Shown here piece after piece: positions 18,598 through 29,700 of a DNA stretch of 64,000 nt; position 1 is the first letter of the stretch, and each line of letters opens with the position of its first letter. Both the position numbers and the translations under genes were made by a program. The DNA comes from Aphanomyces cochlioides (Eukaryota > Oomycota > Saprolegniomycetes > Saprolegniales > Verrucalvaceae), in NCBI GenBank assembly GCA_019828595.1, contig JAHQRK010000005.1:2108001-2172000 (forward strand). The letters run 5' to 3'. Below the pieces are notes generated by a model. The model was not told the DNA's origin. It saw nothing but the letters and a program-made list of their open reading frames with translations, and ran no database searches.

Positions 18598-19869
18598 TTA
18601 CAGAACAATCAATGAGTTCCCTTTAATTTCGGCTTTTACATTTGTTTTATCTTCCTCCTTAATGAACATAAACTTATTTACAGCTATCTCTTTATTAAAT
18701 GTGATGCTGTCAATCATAATTCTAACAACATTATCAATGTTTTCTAAAGCAATCATAGCCATAATTTTACGACAATGAGCAGTCAAAAATGGTTTAATTC
18801 GAAATTGGTACTTGTAAATCGGCTTGGTTAAGTCTATCAATTTGTATAGCTCAGTACCATCAGATTGTATTGCAAAATCGTTCAAATAATACTGATGCGT
18901 TCCGTCTAATGTTTTTATCCATAATCAATATTATCAATATCAGAATCAGTCTTTAAAACAATGTTTTTATTGAGTAAATGACCCCAAGCTGATGAGAAAA
19001 GACGTTTAACAAGCTTATTTTTTGGATATTTCGTTTTAAGTCGTTGAAGTACTAAAAACCATTTATTAAAAATAGTATGTGATTTGATGATCTTATTTTT
19101 ATTTTTGTATCTCAAGCATTTTTTACCAAGCAATGTTAATGAGACTTTACCGCCTAATTTTTTATTATAGTAATTAATGATGAAATTCAATGAAATATGT
19201 GTGTAATGATCATCTTTGCTATAAGCAAATATTTTATCGAATTGTGAATCACCATTTGAATCAACTTTTACGTGATAAATGCCATAACTAAAACCTTTCT
19301 CAGGAATTTTATTGATATTGCCAATTGTTCCAACTTCTATTGGAAATTCAAAAGCCATATCATATTTCTTAGATGGATCAAGATTTTTAATTTGGATTCC
19401 CAATTCACATGGATAGAAGGTCTTTTTATCATAAGTAGTAATATTGTCATAAACTCCATCTTGGTGATACATCAATCCGCCATTTGAGCATTTATTGAAA
19501 TACTCTTCTTTAAAAATCTGAATGTTATCAAATGTCTTGTACAAATCGTTTAAAAAGATTTTCAGAAAACAAGTAATATTACTGATATGAGATCTGTAAA
19601 ATATTGAACCATCACTTTTAGCAAAGATATTATCAAAATAATCAAATGAAACGATTTTACTATTCAATATCTCGTTTCGCCAAACAATGATATCTTCAGC
19701 ATATTGCTTCAATCCATTGTGAGAAGCTTCATATCCTTTAAACATTTCGAAATTATTGATCTGACAAACCAATTTTTTTCAACACCTTAAACTCTTTCGT
19801 TTCATAATTAAATGATTCAAACATATTGTTTGAGTTTTTGTAATAAACAATGAAGTTAGGAAATGACAT
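18598..19869 (-). pseudogene. PLV family B DNA polymerase, short form, frameshifted
   Basis: Three segments in shifting frames form one gene: 19869 to about 19777 (starts MSFPNFIVYYKN), 19772-18915 and a last part ending at 18598. Visible motifs are a GG turn (CSNGGLM), motif A (YDKKTFYP), motif B (KNKLVKRLFSSAWG) and motif C (RIMIDSITF). This order is characteristic of family B, especially the viral/organellar (protein-primed) group. In motif C the first Asp of the usual DTD is replaced. At about 420 residues it is short and no exonuclease motifs are evident. The polymerase would replicate the element. Its 3' end overlaps that of the integrase by 18 bp. Confidence 0.7.
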
Positions 19870-19951
19870 CGTAGCTTATACTTATATAATTCTTTTCTCA
19901 ATATTGTAATTTTTGATCTTGAAGCAAAAAAAATGAAGTGTTGAGAGCCAC

Positions 19952-20289
19952 TTATTTGAATAAAACATATTCAGCTTTGTAGAATTCGGTAAATTTTGTA
20001 TCGTCTTTCACTCTATCTTGAAGATAATCATCAAGGTCTTCAGTTATATGGTCAATAGATGATTTCAATGATTTCAATGTTAGAAATCCAATATCTCCAA
20101 CGCCTCGAACATAAATGTCATTTTCATTCTGAATATTGTAGCGGTCCATAAGTTTTTTTACATAATTTTTGATAACATTCAATTGAATCGGCTGGTTATC
20201 ACTACGAACTACTGAAATTTTGATCTTCGATCATCATTTTGTAAAACTTTAGCCGTGAGTTTGACCATTTCTATATTATACAAATTCAT
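19952..20289 (-). pseudogene. PLV small hypothetical protein, frameshifted
   Basis: An ATG at 20289 opens MNLYNIEMVKLTAKVLQND. Coding then continues in another frame (ISVVRSDNQPIQLNVIKNYV) into the 76-aa ORF ending at 19952. One frameshift near 20230 explains the split. No domain is recognised. It lies upstream of the polymerase in the same orientation. Confidence 0.5.
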
Positions 20290-20343
20290 GATTCAATTTA
20301 AGCAAAGAATTTTTGATTTTGATATTTTTTATATAAATATAGA

Positions 20344-20520
20344 ATGATCGATAAAGAAATTCTAAAAATTAAAAAGCGAGAATACTATCTGAAAAACCAC
20401 GAAATCAAAAAAATGAAACAAAACAAATACGATGCGGAACACAGAGAACATCAACGAACTAAAGCTGCTCTTTATAGAGAACGAAAACGATTTATGAATA
20501 TTTTGTTTGGTGAAGATTAA
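20344..20520 (+). CDS. Small basic hypothetical protein (58 aa)
   Basis: An intact short ORF, rich in Lys, Arg and His (begins MIDKEILKIKKREYYLKNHE, ends MNILFGED). It lies between divergent viral genes, after an AT-rich spacer that could be a shared promoter. Predicted to be mainly helical and nucleic-acid-binding by composition; no family recognised. Confidence 0.5.
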   Translation: MIDKEILKIKKREYYLKNHEIKKMKQNKYDAEHREHQRTKAALYRERKRFMNILFGED

Positions 20521-20622
20521 TTCATTGTAGCTCAAGCAATTTATTTTTTGGTTAGATAATAAAACTTTCAATCATGAGATAAGAATTATTAGGTATATAG
20601 AAAAGAACTTTATATAGAAACG

Positions 20623-22640
20623 ATGTGCAACTTCATCAAAGCGAATGGCAAACAATGCAAATCAAGCAAGAATAAAGAGTATTGTGATAAACATATTAAT
20701 TCACAAAAAACTATCAATGCTACTAATATATCCGGTATGATAGTATTAAGCATAATGAATCAATCGACGATAAAGATAAGACACTATATACTAATGAAGA
20801 TCAATCAATTTCAGAAAAATTAAATAATTCGGAAAGCACTGTAGATATTGATCATTTGTTGAAAAACAAATTATATGATGAGCGCTTATATGAGTTGATA
20901 TCAATCCTTTCTGAAAAATGGTTCAAATCCAGTGAAAATGCATTTCATTTGCAATTGTTCTTTGCGAAAATGCCCCATTCTGATGTAAAGTTAATGCGAA
21001 ATACTTATTTCTGTATTATGAAACAGAAAAATAAATATTTCAATGAGTAAAATTGTATTAATGATTTTTGTAATGCTTATGAGTCACAATATCATTCTAA
21101 AGTAAATGAAAGATTATTGAAACAATTAGCCGGAGGTGCTAACAAAGAGCTATATGACAAATGGAAAAACGATTATGATACCGAACCCATTTTAAATGAA
21201 ACAATTATGAAAGACTTGAATTCATTGAAACAAACAGAAAATCAAATACTACAATTATTAAATTCAGAAATTCAAAAATTAGATATTAACTTAATCAGAG
21301 AAAACAACAAAATTGAGTTCAACGACCTTACTATGAATGAACATAATGTAATGACAATTCCAGAAATAGCATTGTTAATTAGACAAACAATTGTTCGCAT
21401 TGACAATAATGGGGAGCCTTTATATATGGTTAAAACATATGAAGATATTCCTTATGAATTTGACACTATTCAAATTATACGATATCAACCAAGATCAAAC
21501 TCAACATTGAAAAATTATGTATTTAAAATTGAATTTAATAAAATAGAGTTTAAGATTGAGTTTTCAAAAATATTACATTCTGTAAAAGAACATATCATAT
21601 ACCGTAAAGTAGGTCTTGAACCATATGGAGTATTTGAAAAAGATGAATCATCTCAACGAAGAAACTTTAACTTATTTAATGGATACATTCACGAATATGA
21701 TTCAAGCTTTGTTATTGATAAAGACATTGTGAATGTTTGGTTGAACCATTTCAAGCTCGTTCTTTGCAATAATGACGAAAATTTGTATAACTATTATAAA
21801 TACTATTTTCGTCATCTCCTAATACACCCAAGATGTAAAAGTGGTGTCGTATTAATTATTAAAGAAAAACAAGGATCAGGAAAAAATATTACATTTGATT
21901 TGTTTCTTAGATATGTACTTGGATCGCATCTTGGACTTGTAACTCCAAATATGGATCTAATTACAGGAAGGTTCAATTCAATTCGTGAAAGTTTATTAAT
22001 GTGTATTCTTGATGAAGCAGTTGATAATAAAGACCGTGGGGTAATGAATAAATTGAAAAATTTAATTACTTCTGACGAAGTTCAGATTGAACGCAAAGGC
22101 AAAGAGGCAATAACATTAAAAGACTTTTGCAATTATGCGATTGTCAGTAATCACGATTTTTCATCATTCATTGAAGAATCAGATCGACGAGCTGTCTGTA
22201 TTGAAACAAATGGTTCGTTGATTGGAAATACAACTTATTTCAATAATTACGTTCAAACGTTGTTCAATCAAGATGCTGGTAAACATATCTTTCATTACTT
22301 GATTAATGAAGTTAAGCCTCCAAAAGGCTGGCGTCCAAACCAAATTCCAAAAACAAAATATAAGCAAGATTTAAAACAAATGCAATCAAACAATATTGTC
22401 AAATTCTTCTTAGATATTTATGAAAATTTAAATGATGATAAAGAGCTTGTATTTGGTGGAAATGATTTATTCAATGAGTATATGAAATTTTGTCAAAACG
22501 CAAATTGTAAATCATCAATGAGTAGATTTGCGTTTGATAGGTGTCTAAAGAATTACGTCGTATGCGAAAAACGAAAGGACGTAAGAGTAAAAGTTTATTC
22601 TAAGCCAATATTTGAAAGAACATTGAAAGATTATCTGTAA
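20623..22640 (+). pseudogene. PLV primase-helicase (zinc finger, D5-like SF3 helicase), frameshifted
   Basis: Starts at ATG 20623 with a small Cys/His motif (MCNFIKANGKQCK...YCDKH). Frameshifts near 20740 and 21050 separate this from a PriCT-like segment (LISILSEKWFKSSENAF, about 20895) and from the long C-terminal ORF (21117-22640). That ORF carries an SF3 helicase: Walker A EKQGSGKN (about 21867), Walker B LLMCILDEA (about 21992) and a sensor-like IVSNHD (about 22140). Such proteins unwind and prime DNA in polinton-like viruses and virophages. The helicase portion is uninterrupted for 507 codons. Confidence 0.82.
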
Positions 22641-22753
22641 ATATGGACTTATGAAAGTATTTTTTTATAAATTCAGAATGTTGTATGCCAAGATATTTAT
22701 TGACAGAGTTCGCGGACTCAAAAAAAACATTTGTTGCCAATAATTTTTATAAC
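22641..22753. other. AT-rich spacer between helicase and right-end gene
   Basis: Short non-coding region between the convergent primase-helicase and right-end hypothetical gene. No terminator was identified. Confidence 0.4.
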
Positions 22754-23147
22754 TTAATATGCACAACGTTTCTTCATAATTTTATTAAAATCCATAATTT
22801 CTTTTTTAGGCAATTTAATTAAATATGTTGTCGCCCAATCATCATACAATTTGTATATTTTATTGAAGCCGTACAATCCATCATAAGCTTTATCTCCATA
22901 TGGACTTGTAATTACAATATATTCATTATCATTCGTTTGATAAATTTCGACGTGATCAAACATTTGTATCTTGCGGCAAATTTTGGTTTTCAACTGCTAA
23001 TGATTTAATGTTATAATCTTCAACAAACTTATTTCTATTTTCAACAATCAATTTATCGGGATCTTCTAAAACTTTAAGGACGTTAAATAAACCCCAATAA
23101 GTTCTTTCATAAATGTTTGGATAATTTGTTAAATCTGAATATCGCAT
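22754..23147 (-). pseudogene. Right-end copy of the terminal-repeat gene, frameshifted
   Basis: The N-terminal 50 codons match the left copy almost exactly (one Asp/Glu change). Then a missing A in an A run and a 28-bp deletion relative to the left copy disrupt the frame. The C-terminal part (MFDHVEIYQTNDNEYIV) resumes in another frame. Beyond the repeat boundary it continues with its own C-terminus (KLPKKEIMDFNKIMKKRCAY) not present on the left. The longer original protein may be the version at this end. Confidence 0.65.
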
Positions 23148-23736
23148 TCTTATTATATTTTAACTAATTCTTATCTCAATTTAAAAAATGTTGACTCGAG
23201 TTAGGAATTGTTTTTATAAATTTAGAACGCTTTTAAACATCAAAAGCCACAATAGACATATAATTTGATGATCAGACAAGACTATGTGTAAGGGTTTTCA
23301 GTAATGTCTTTAAGGCTTAGAGAAGCTGTAGATATACTGACATCCAACCATTGAAATAGACGACACGATGGACATAATTTCGATGAACTTTGTATTTTTT
23401 ATAAGGTTTATCTCTTATAAGGGGGGGCATACCCCCCTCCCCCTTCATCAACCATTTATAAAAATATATACCAATTATACTGTCTATTCTGTCTATTAAA
23501 AAATAGTATATAATATATAATAACTAAAGTAGTTTTAGAGTTAAAAACAACAAACAAAACTCAGACACTACTCGTGTCTGAGTAAGTGTCTTGTCGTGTC
23601 TTTAACGTCTTCAATAGTTTCACACCTCTTCAGTGATCAGCTACGCAACGTTGAGATATGAGCGCTTGCGCTCATATCGAAACGGTATGTGTAACGAGAG
23701 CGCACCAGCGCTCTCACACTCCCTCCGCTGTTTTTT
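22831..23736 (-). repeat. Right terminal inverted repeat of the PLV (~906 bp)
   Basis: Inverse copy of 5755-6679, ending in AACAGCGGAGGG (inverted) plus a T run just before ACTAG. It differs by an internal deletion, a changed G/C-tract neighbourhood near 23400-23450 and scattered substitutions. The region 23160-23640 is non-coding. Confidence 0.9.
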
Positions 23737-26700
23737 ACTAGCATGACACCTTTCAAACGTGCCAGACGTGGCGAGTGGGCGTCTTGATGGGGTCGAGATG
23801 TGCACGTGGCAAGTGGGTCCCAAGTGGAGAAATCTCGCGTCGAGATGCATCTTGTGGCGTGTGTTTGGGAGTATCTCGTGTGTGTTTGTGACCAAGTTGG
23901 TGCTTGGTCCACCACACTAGCATGACACCTTTCAAACGTGCCAGACGTGGCGAGTGGGCGTCTTGATGGGGTCGAGATGTGCACGTGGCAAGTGGGTCCC
24001 AAGTGGAGAAATCTCGCGTCGAGATGCATCTTGTGGCGTGTGTTTGGGAGTATCTCGTGTGTGTTTGTGACCAAGTTGGTGCTTGGTCCACCACACTAGC
24101 ATGACACCTTTCAAACGTGCCAGACGTGGCGAGTGGGCGTCTTGATGGGGTCGAGATGTGCACGTGGCAAGTGGGTCCCAAGTGGAGAAATCTCGCGTCG
24201 AGATGCATCTTGTGGCGTGTGTTTGGGAGTATCTCGTGTGTGTTTGTGACCAAGTTGGTGCTTGGTCCACCACACTAGCATGACACCTTTCAAACGTGCC
24301 AGACGTGGCGAGTGGGCGTCTTGATGGGGTCGAGATGTGCACGTGGCAAGTGGGTCCCAAGTGGAGAAATCTCGCGTCGAGATGCATCTTGTGGCGTGTG
24401 TTTGGGAGTATCTCGTGTGTGTTTGTGACCAAGTTGGTGCTTGGTCCACCACACTAGCATGACACCTTTCAAACGTGCCAGACGTGGCGAGTGGGCGTCT
24501 TGATGGGGTCGAGATGTGCACGTGGCAAGTGGGTCCCAAGTGGAGAAATCTCGCGTCGAGATGCATCTTGTGGCGTGTGTTTGGGAGTATCTCGTGTGTG
24601 TTTGTGACCAAGTTGGTGCTTGGTCCACCACACTAGCATGACACCTTTCAAACGTGCCAGACGTGGCGAGTGGGCGTCTTGATGGGGTCGAGATGTGCAC
24701 GTGGCAAGTGGGTCCCAAGTGGAGAAATCTCGCGTCGAGATGCATCTTGTGGCGTGTGTTTGGGAGTATCTCGTGTGTGTTTGTGACCAAGTTGGTGCTT
24801 GGTCCACCACACTAGCATGACACCTTTCAAACGTGCCAGACGTGGCGAGTGGGCGTCTTGATGGGGTCGAGATGTGCACGTGGCAAGTGGGTCCCAAGTG
24901 GAGAAATCTCGCGTCGAGATGCATCTTGTGGCGTGTGTTTGGGAGTATCTCGTGTGTGTTTGTGACCAAGTTGGTGCTTGGTTCACCACACTAGCATGAC
25001 ACCTTTCAAACGTGCCAGACGTGGCGAGTGGGCGTCTTGATGGGGTCGAGATGTGCACGTGGCAAGTGGGTCCCAAGTGGAGAAATCTCGCGTCGAGATG
25101 CATCTTGTGGCGTGTGTTTGGGAGTATCTCGTGTGTGTTTGTGACCAAGTTGGTGCTTGGTCCACCACACTAGCATGACACCTTTCAAACGTGCCAGACG
25201 TGGCGAGTGGGCGTCTTGATGGGGTCGAGATGTGCACGTGGCAAGTGGGTCCCAAGTGGAGAAATCTCGCGTCGAGATGCATCTTGTGGCGTGTGTTTGG
25301 GAGTATCTCGTGTGTGTTTGTGACCAAGTTGGTGCTTGGTCCACCACACTAGCATGACACCTTTCAAACGTGCCAGACGTGGCGAGTGGGCGTCTTGATG
25401 GGGTCGAGATGTGCACGTGGCAAGTGGGTCCCAAGTGGAGAAATCTCGCGTCGAGATGCATCTTGTGGCGTGTGTTTGGGAGTATCTCGTGTGTGTTTGT
25501 GACCAAGTTGGTGCTTGGTCCACCACACTAGCATGACACCTTTCAAACGTGCCAGACGTGGCGAGTGGGCGTCTTGATGGGGTCGAGATGTGCACGTGGC
25601 AAGTGGGTCCCAAGTGGAGAAATCTCGCGTCGAGATGCATCTTGTGGCGTGTGTTTGGGAGTATCTCGTGTGTGTTTGTGACCAAGTTGGTGCTTGGTCC
25701 ACCACACTAGCATGACACCTTTCAAACGTGCCAGACGTGGCGAGTGGGCGTCTTGATGGGGTCGAGATGTGCACGTGGCAAGTGGGTCCCAAGTGGAGAA
25801 ATCTCGCGTCGAGATGCATCTTGTGGCGTGTGTTTGGGAGTATCTCGTGTGTGTTTGTGACCAAGTTGGTGCTTGGTCCACCACACTAGCATGACACCTT
25901 TCAAACGTGCCAGACGTGGCGAGTGGGCGTCTTGATGGGGTCGAGATGTGCACGTGGCAAGTGGGTCCCAAGTGGAGAAATCTCGCGTCGAGATGCATCT
26001 TGTGGCGTGTGTTTGGGAGTATCTCGTGTGTGTTTGTGACCAAGTTGGTGCTTGGTCCACCACACTAGCATGACACCTTTCAAACGTGCCAGACGTGGCG
26101 AGTGGGCGTCTTGATGGGGTCGAGATGTGCACGTGGCAAGTGGGTCCCAAGTGGAGAAATCTCGCGTCGAGATGCATCTTGTGGCGTGTGTTTGGGAGTA
26201 TCTCGTGTGTGTTTGTGACCAAGTTGGTGCTTGGTCCACCACACTAGCATGACACCTTTCAAACGTGCCAGACGTGGCGAGTGGGCGTCTTGATGGGGTC
26301 GAGATGTGCACGTGGCAAGTGGGTCCCAAGTGGAGAAATCTCGCGTCGAGATGCATCTTGTGGCGTGTGTTTGGGAGTATCTCGTGTGTGTTTGTGACCA
26401 AGTTGGTGCTTGGTCCACCACACTAGCATGACACCTTTCAAACGTGCCAGACGTGGCGAGTGGGCGTCTTGATGGGGTCGAGATGTGCACGTGGCAAGTG
26501 GGTCCCAAGTGGAGAAATCTCGCGTCGAGATGCATCTTGTGGCGTGTGTTTGGGAGTATCTCGTGTGTGTTTGTGACCAAGTTGGTGCTTGGTCCACCAC
26601 ACTAGCATGACACCTTTCAAACGTGCCAGACGTGGCGAGTGGGCGTCTTGATGGGGTCGAGATGTGCACGTGGCAAGTGGGTCCCAAGTGGAGAAATCTC

Positions 26701-29700
26701 GCGTCGAGATGCATCTTGTGGCGTGTGTTTGGGAGTATCTCGTGTGTGTTTGTGACCAAGTTGGTGCTTGGTCCACCACACTAGCATGACACCTTTCAAA
26801 CGTGCCAGACGTGGCGAGTGGGCGTCTTGATGGGGTCGAGATGTGCACGTGGCAAGTGGGTCCCAAGTGGAGAAATCTCGCGTCGAGATGCATCTTGTGG
26901 CGTGTGTTTGGGAGTATCTCGTGTGTGTTTGTGACCAAGTTGGTGCTTGGTCCACCACACTAGCATGACACCTTTCAAACGTGCCAGACGTGGCGAGTGG
27001 GCGTCTTGATGGGGTCGAGATGTGCACGTGGCAAGTGGGTCCCAAGTGGAGAAATCTCGCGTCGAGATGCATCTTGTGGCGTGTGTTTGGGAGTATCTCG
27101 TGTGTGTTTGTGACCAAGTTGGTGCTTGGTCCACCACACTAGCATGACACCTTTCAAACGTGCCAGACGTGGCGAGTGGGCGTCTTGATGGGGTCGAGAT
27201 GTGCACGTGGCAAGTGGGTCCCAAGTGGAGAAATCTCGCGTCGAGATGCATCTTGTGGCGTGTGTTTGGGAGTATCTCGTGTGTGTTTGTGACCAAGTTG
27301 GTGCTTGGTCCACCACACTAGCATGACACCTTTCAAACGTGCCAGACGTGGCGAGTGGGCGTCTTGATGGGGTCGAGATGTGCACGTGGCAAGTGGGTCC
27401 CAAGTGGAGAAATCTCGCGTCGAGATGCATCTTGTGGCGTGTGTTTGGGAGTATCTCGTGTGTGTTTGTGACCAAGTTGGTGCTTGGTCCACCACACTAG
27501 CATGACACCTTTCAAACGTGCCAGACGTGGCGAGTGGGCGTCTTGATGGGGTCGAGATGTGCACGTGGCAAGTGGGTCCCAAGTGGAGAAATCTCGCGTC
27601 GAGATGCATCTTGTGGCGTGTGTTTGGGAGTATCTCGTGTGTGTTTGTGACCAAGTTGGTGCTTGGTCCACCACACTAGCATGACACCTTTCAAACGTGC
27701 CAGACGTGGCGAGTGGGCGTCTTGATGGGGTCGAGATGTGCACGTGGCAAGTGGGTCCCAAGTGGAGAAATCTCGCGTCGAGATGCATCTTGTGGCGTGT
27801 GTTTGGGAGTATCTCGTGTGTGTTTGTGACCAAGTTGGTGCTTGGTCCACCACACTAGCATGACACCTTTCAAACGTGCCAGACGTGGCGAGTGGGCGTC
27901 TTGATGGGGTCGAGATGTGCACGTGGCAAGTGGGTCCCAAGTGGAGAAATCTCGCGTCGAGATGCATCTTGTGGCGTGTGTTTGGGAGTATCTCGTGTGT
28001 GTTTGTGACCAAGTTGGTGCTTGGTCCACCACACTAGCATGACACCTTTCAAACGTGCCAGACGTGGCGAGTGGGCGTCTTGATGGGGTCGAGATGTGCA
28101 CGTGGCAAGTGGGTCCCAAGTGGAGAAATCTCGCGTCGAGATGCATCTTGTGGCGTGTGTTTGGGAGTATCTCGTGTGTGTTTGTGACCAAGTTGGTGCT
28201 TGGTCCACCACACTAGCATGACACCTTTCAAACGTGCCAGACGTGGCGAGTGGGCGTCTTGATGGGGTCGAGATGTGCACGTGGCAAGTGGGTCCCAAGT
28301 GGAGAAATCTCGCGTCGAGATGCATCTTGTGGCGTGTGTTTGGGAGTATCTCGTGTGTGTTTGTGACCAAGTTGGTGCTTGGTCCACCACACTAGCATGA
28401 CACCTTTCAAACGTGCCAGACGTGGCGAGTGGGCGTCTTGATGGGGTCGAGATGTGCACGTGGCAAGTGGGTCCCAAGTGGAGAAATCTCGCGTCGAGAT
28501 GCATCTTGTGGCGTGTGTTTGGGAGTATCTCGTGTGTGTTTGTGACCAAGTTGGTGCTTGGTCCACCACACTAGCATGACACCTTTCAAACGTGCCAGAC
28601 GTGGCGAGTGGGCGTCTTGATGGGGTCGAGATGTGCACGTGGCAAGTGGGTCCCAAGTGGAGAAATCTCGCGTCGAGATGCATCTTGTGGCGTGTGTTTG
28701 GGAGTATCTCGTGTGTGTTTGTGACCAAGTTGGTGCTTGGTCCACCACACTAGCATGACACCTTTCAAACGTGCCAGACGTGGCGAGTGGGCGTCTTGAT
28801 GGGGTCGAGATGTGCACGTGGCAAGTGGGTCCCAAGTGGAGAAATCTCGCGTCGAGATGCATCTTGTGGCGTGTGTTTGGGAGTATCTCGTGTGTGTTTG
28901 TGACCAAGTTGGTGCTTGGTCCACCACACTAGCATGACACCTTTCAAACGTGCCAGACGTGGCGAGTGGGCGTCTTGATGGGGTCGAGATGTGCACGTGG
29001 CAAGTGGGTCCCAAGTGGAGAAATCTCGCGTCGAGATGCATCTTGTGGCGTGTGTTTGGGAGTATCTCGTGTGTGTTTGTGACCAAGTTGGTGCTTGGTC
29101 CACCACACTAGCATGACACCTTTCAAACGTGCCAGACGTGGCGAGTGGGCGTCTTGATGGGGTCGAGATGTGCACGTGGCAAGTGGGTCCCAAGTGGAGA
29201 AATCTCGCGTCGAGATGCATCTTGTGGCGTGTGTTTGGGAGTATCTCGTGTGTGTTTGTGACCAAGTTGGTGCTTGGTCCACCACACTAGCATGACACCT
29301 TTCAAACGTGCCAGACGTGGCGAGTGGGCGTCTTGATGGGGTCGAGATGTGCACGTGGCAAGTGGGTCCCAAGTGGAGAAATCTCGCGTCGAGATGCATC
29401 TTGTGGCGTGTGTTTGGGAGTATCTCGTGTGTGTTTGTGACCAAGTTGGTGCTTGGTCCACCACACTAGCATGACACCTTTCAAACGTGCCAGACGTGGC
29501 GAGTGGGCGTCTTGATGGGGTCGAGATGTGCACGTGGCAAGTGGGTCCCAAGTGGAGAAATCTCGCGTCGAGATGCATCTTGTGGCGTGTGTTTGGGAGT
29601 ATCTCGTGTGTGTTTGTGACCAAGTTGGTGCTTGGTCCACCACACTAGCATGACACCTTTCAAACGTGCCAGACGTGGCGAGTGGGCGTCTTGATGGGGT

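Larger units (their letters stand above)
16024..18615 (+). pseudogene. PLV retroviral-type (rve) integrase, frameshifted and interrupted by a mariner
   Basis: The gene probably starts at ATG 16024. A frameshift near 16080 and another near 16250 separate its first parts. The catalytic core is clear: Asp in LVIVDIW (16200), Asp in RTDNGSEF (16325) and Glu in NVERLNREL (16430), with 34 residues between the last two. A C-terminal segment KYKVGDEVYYKS follows. At 16785 the frame is cut by the mariner and resumes after 18516 with VSYAEDELLPV, a chromo-like end typical of polinton integrases, stopping at 18613-18615. The protein would insert the element and make the short target duplication. Its end overlaps the polymerase gene tail-to-tail by 18 bp. 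Confidence 0.85.
5755..23736 (+). mobile_element. Polinton-like virus (PLV/Maverick-type) element, ~18 kb
   Basis: A single 17,982-bp insertion interrupts the 179-bp satellite. The satellite word ACTAG is duplicated at 5750-5754 and 23737-23741, a 5-bp target duplication. Inverted repeats of about 0.9 kb form both ends. The interior encodes an rve-type integrase, a family B DNA polymerase, a D5/SF3-type primase-helicase and small proteins. Together these are the core set of polinton-like viruses, although capsid and packaging ATPase genes were not found. Viral genes are AT-rich; the middle (about 7.15-14.19 kb) is GC-richer host-like DNA with later insertions. Most viral genes carry frameshifts, so the copy looks inactive. 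Confidence 0.85.

Noticed and set aside
5755..23736. CRISPR array or integron-like structure suggested by the many short palindromes
   Set aside because: There are no regularly spaced direct repeats with unique spacers and no cas or tyrosine recombinase genes. The gene set is viral and eukaryotic.
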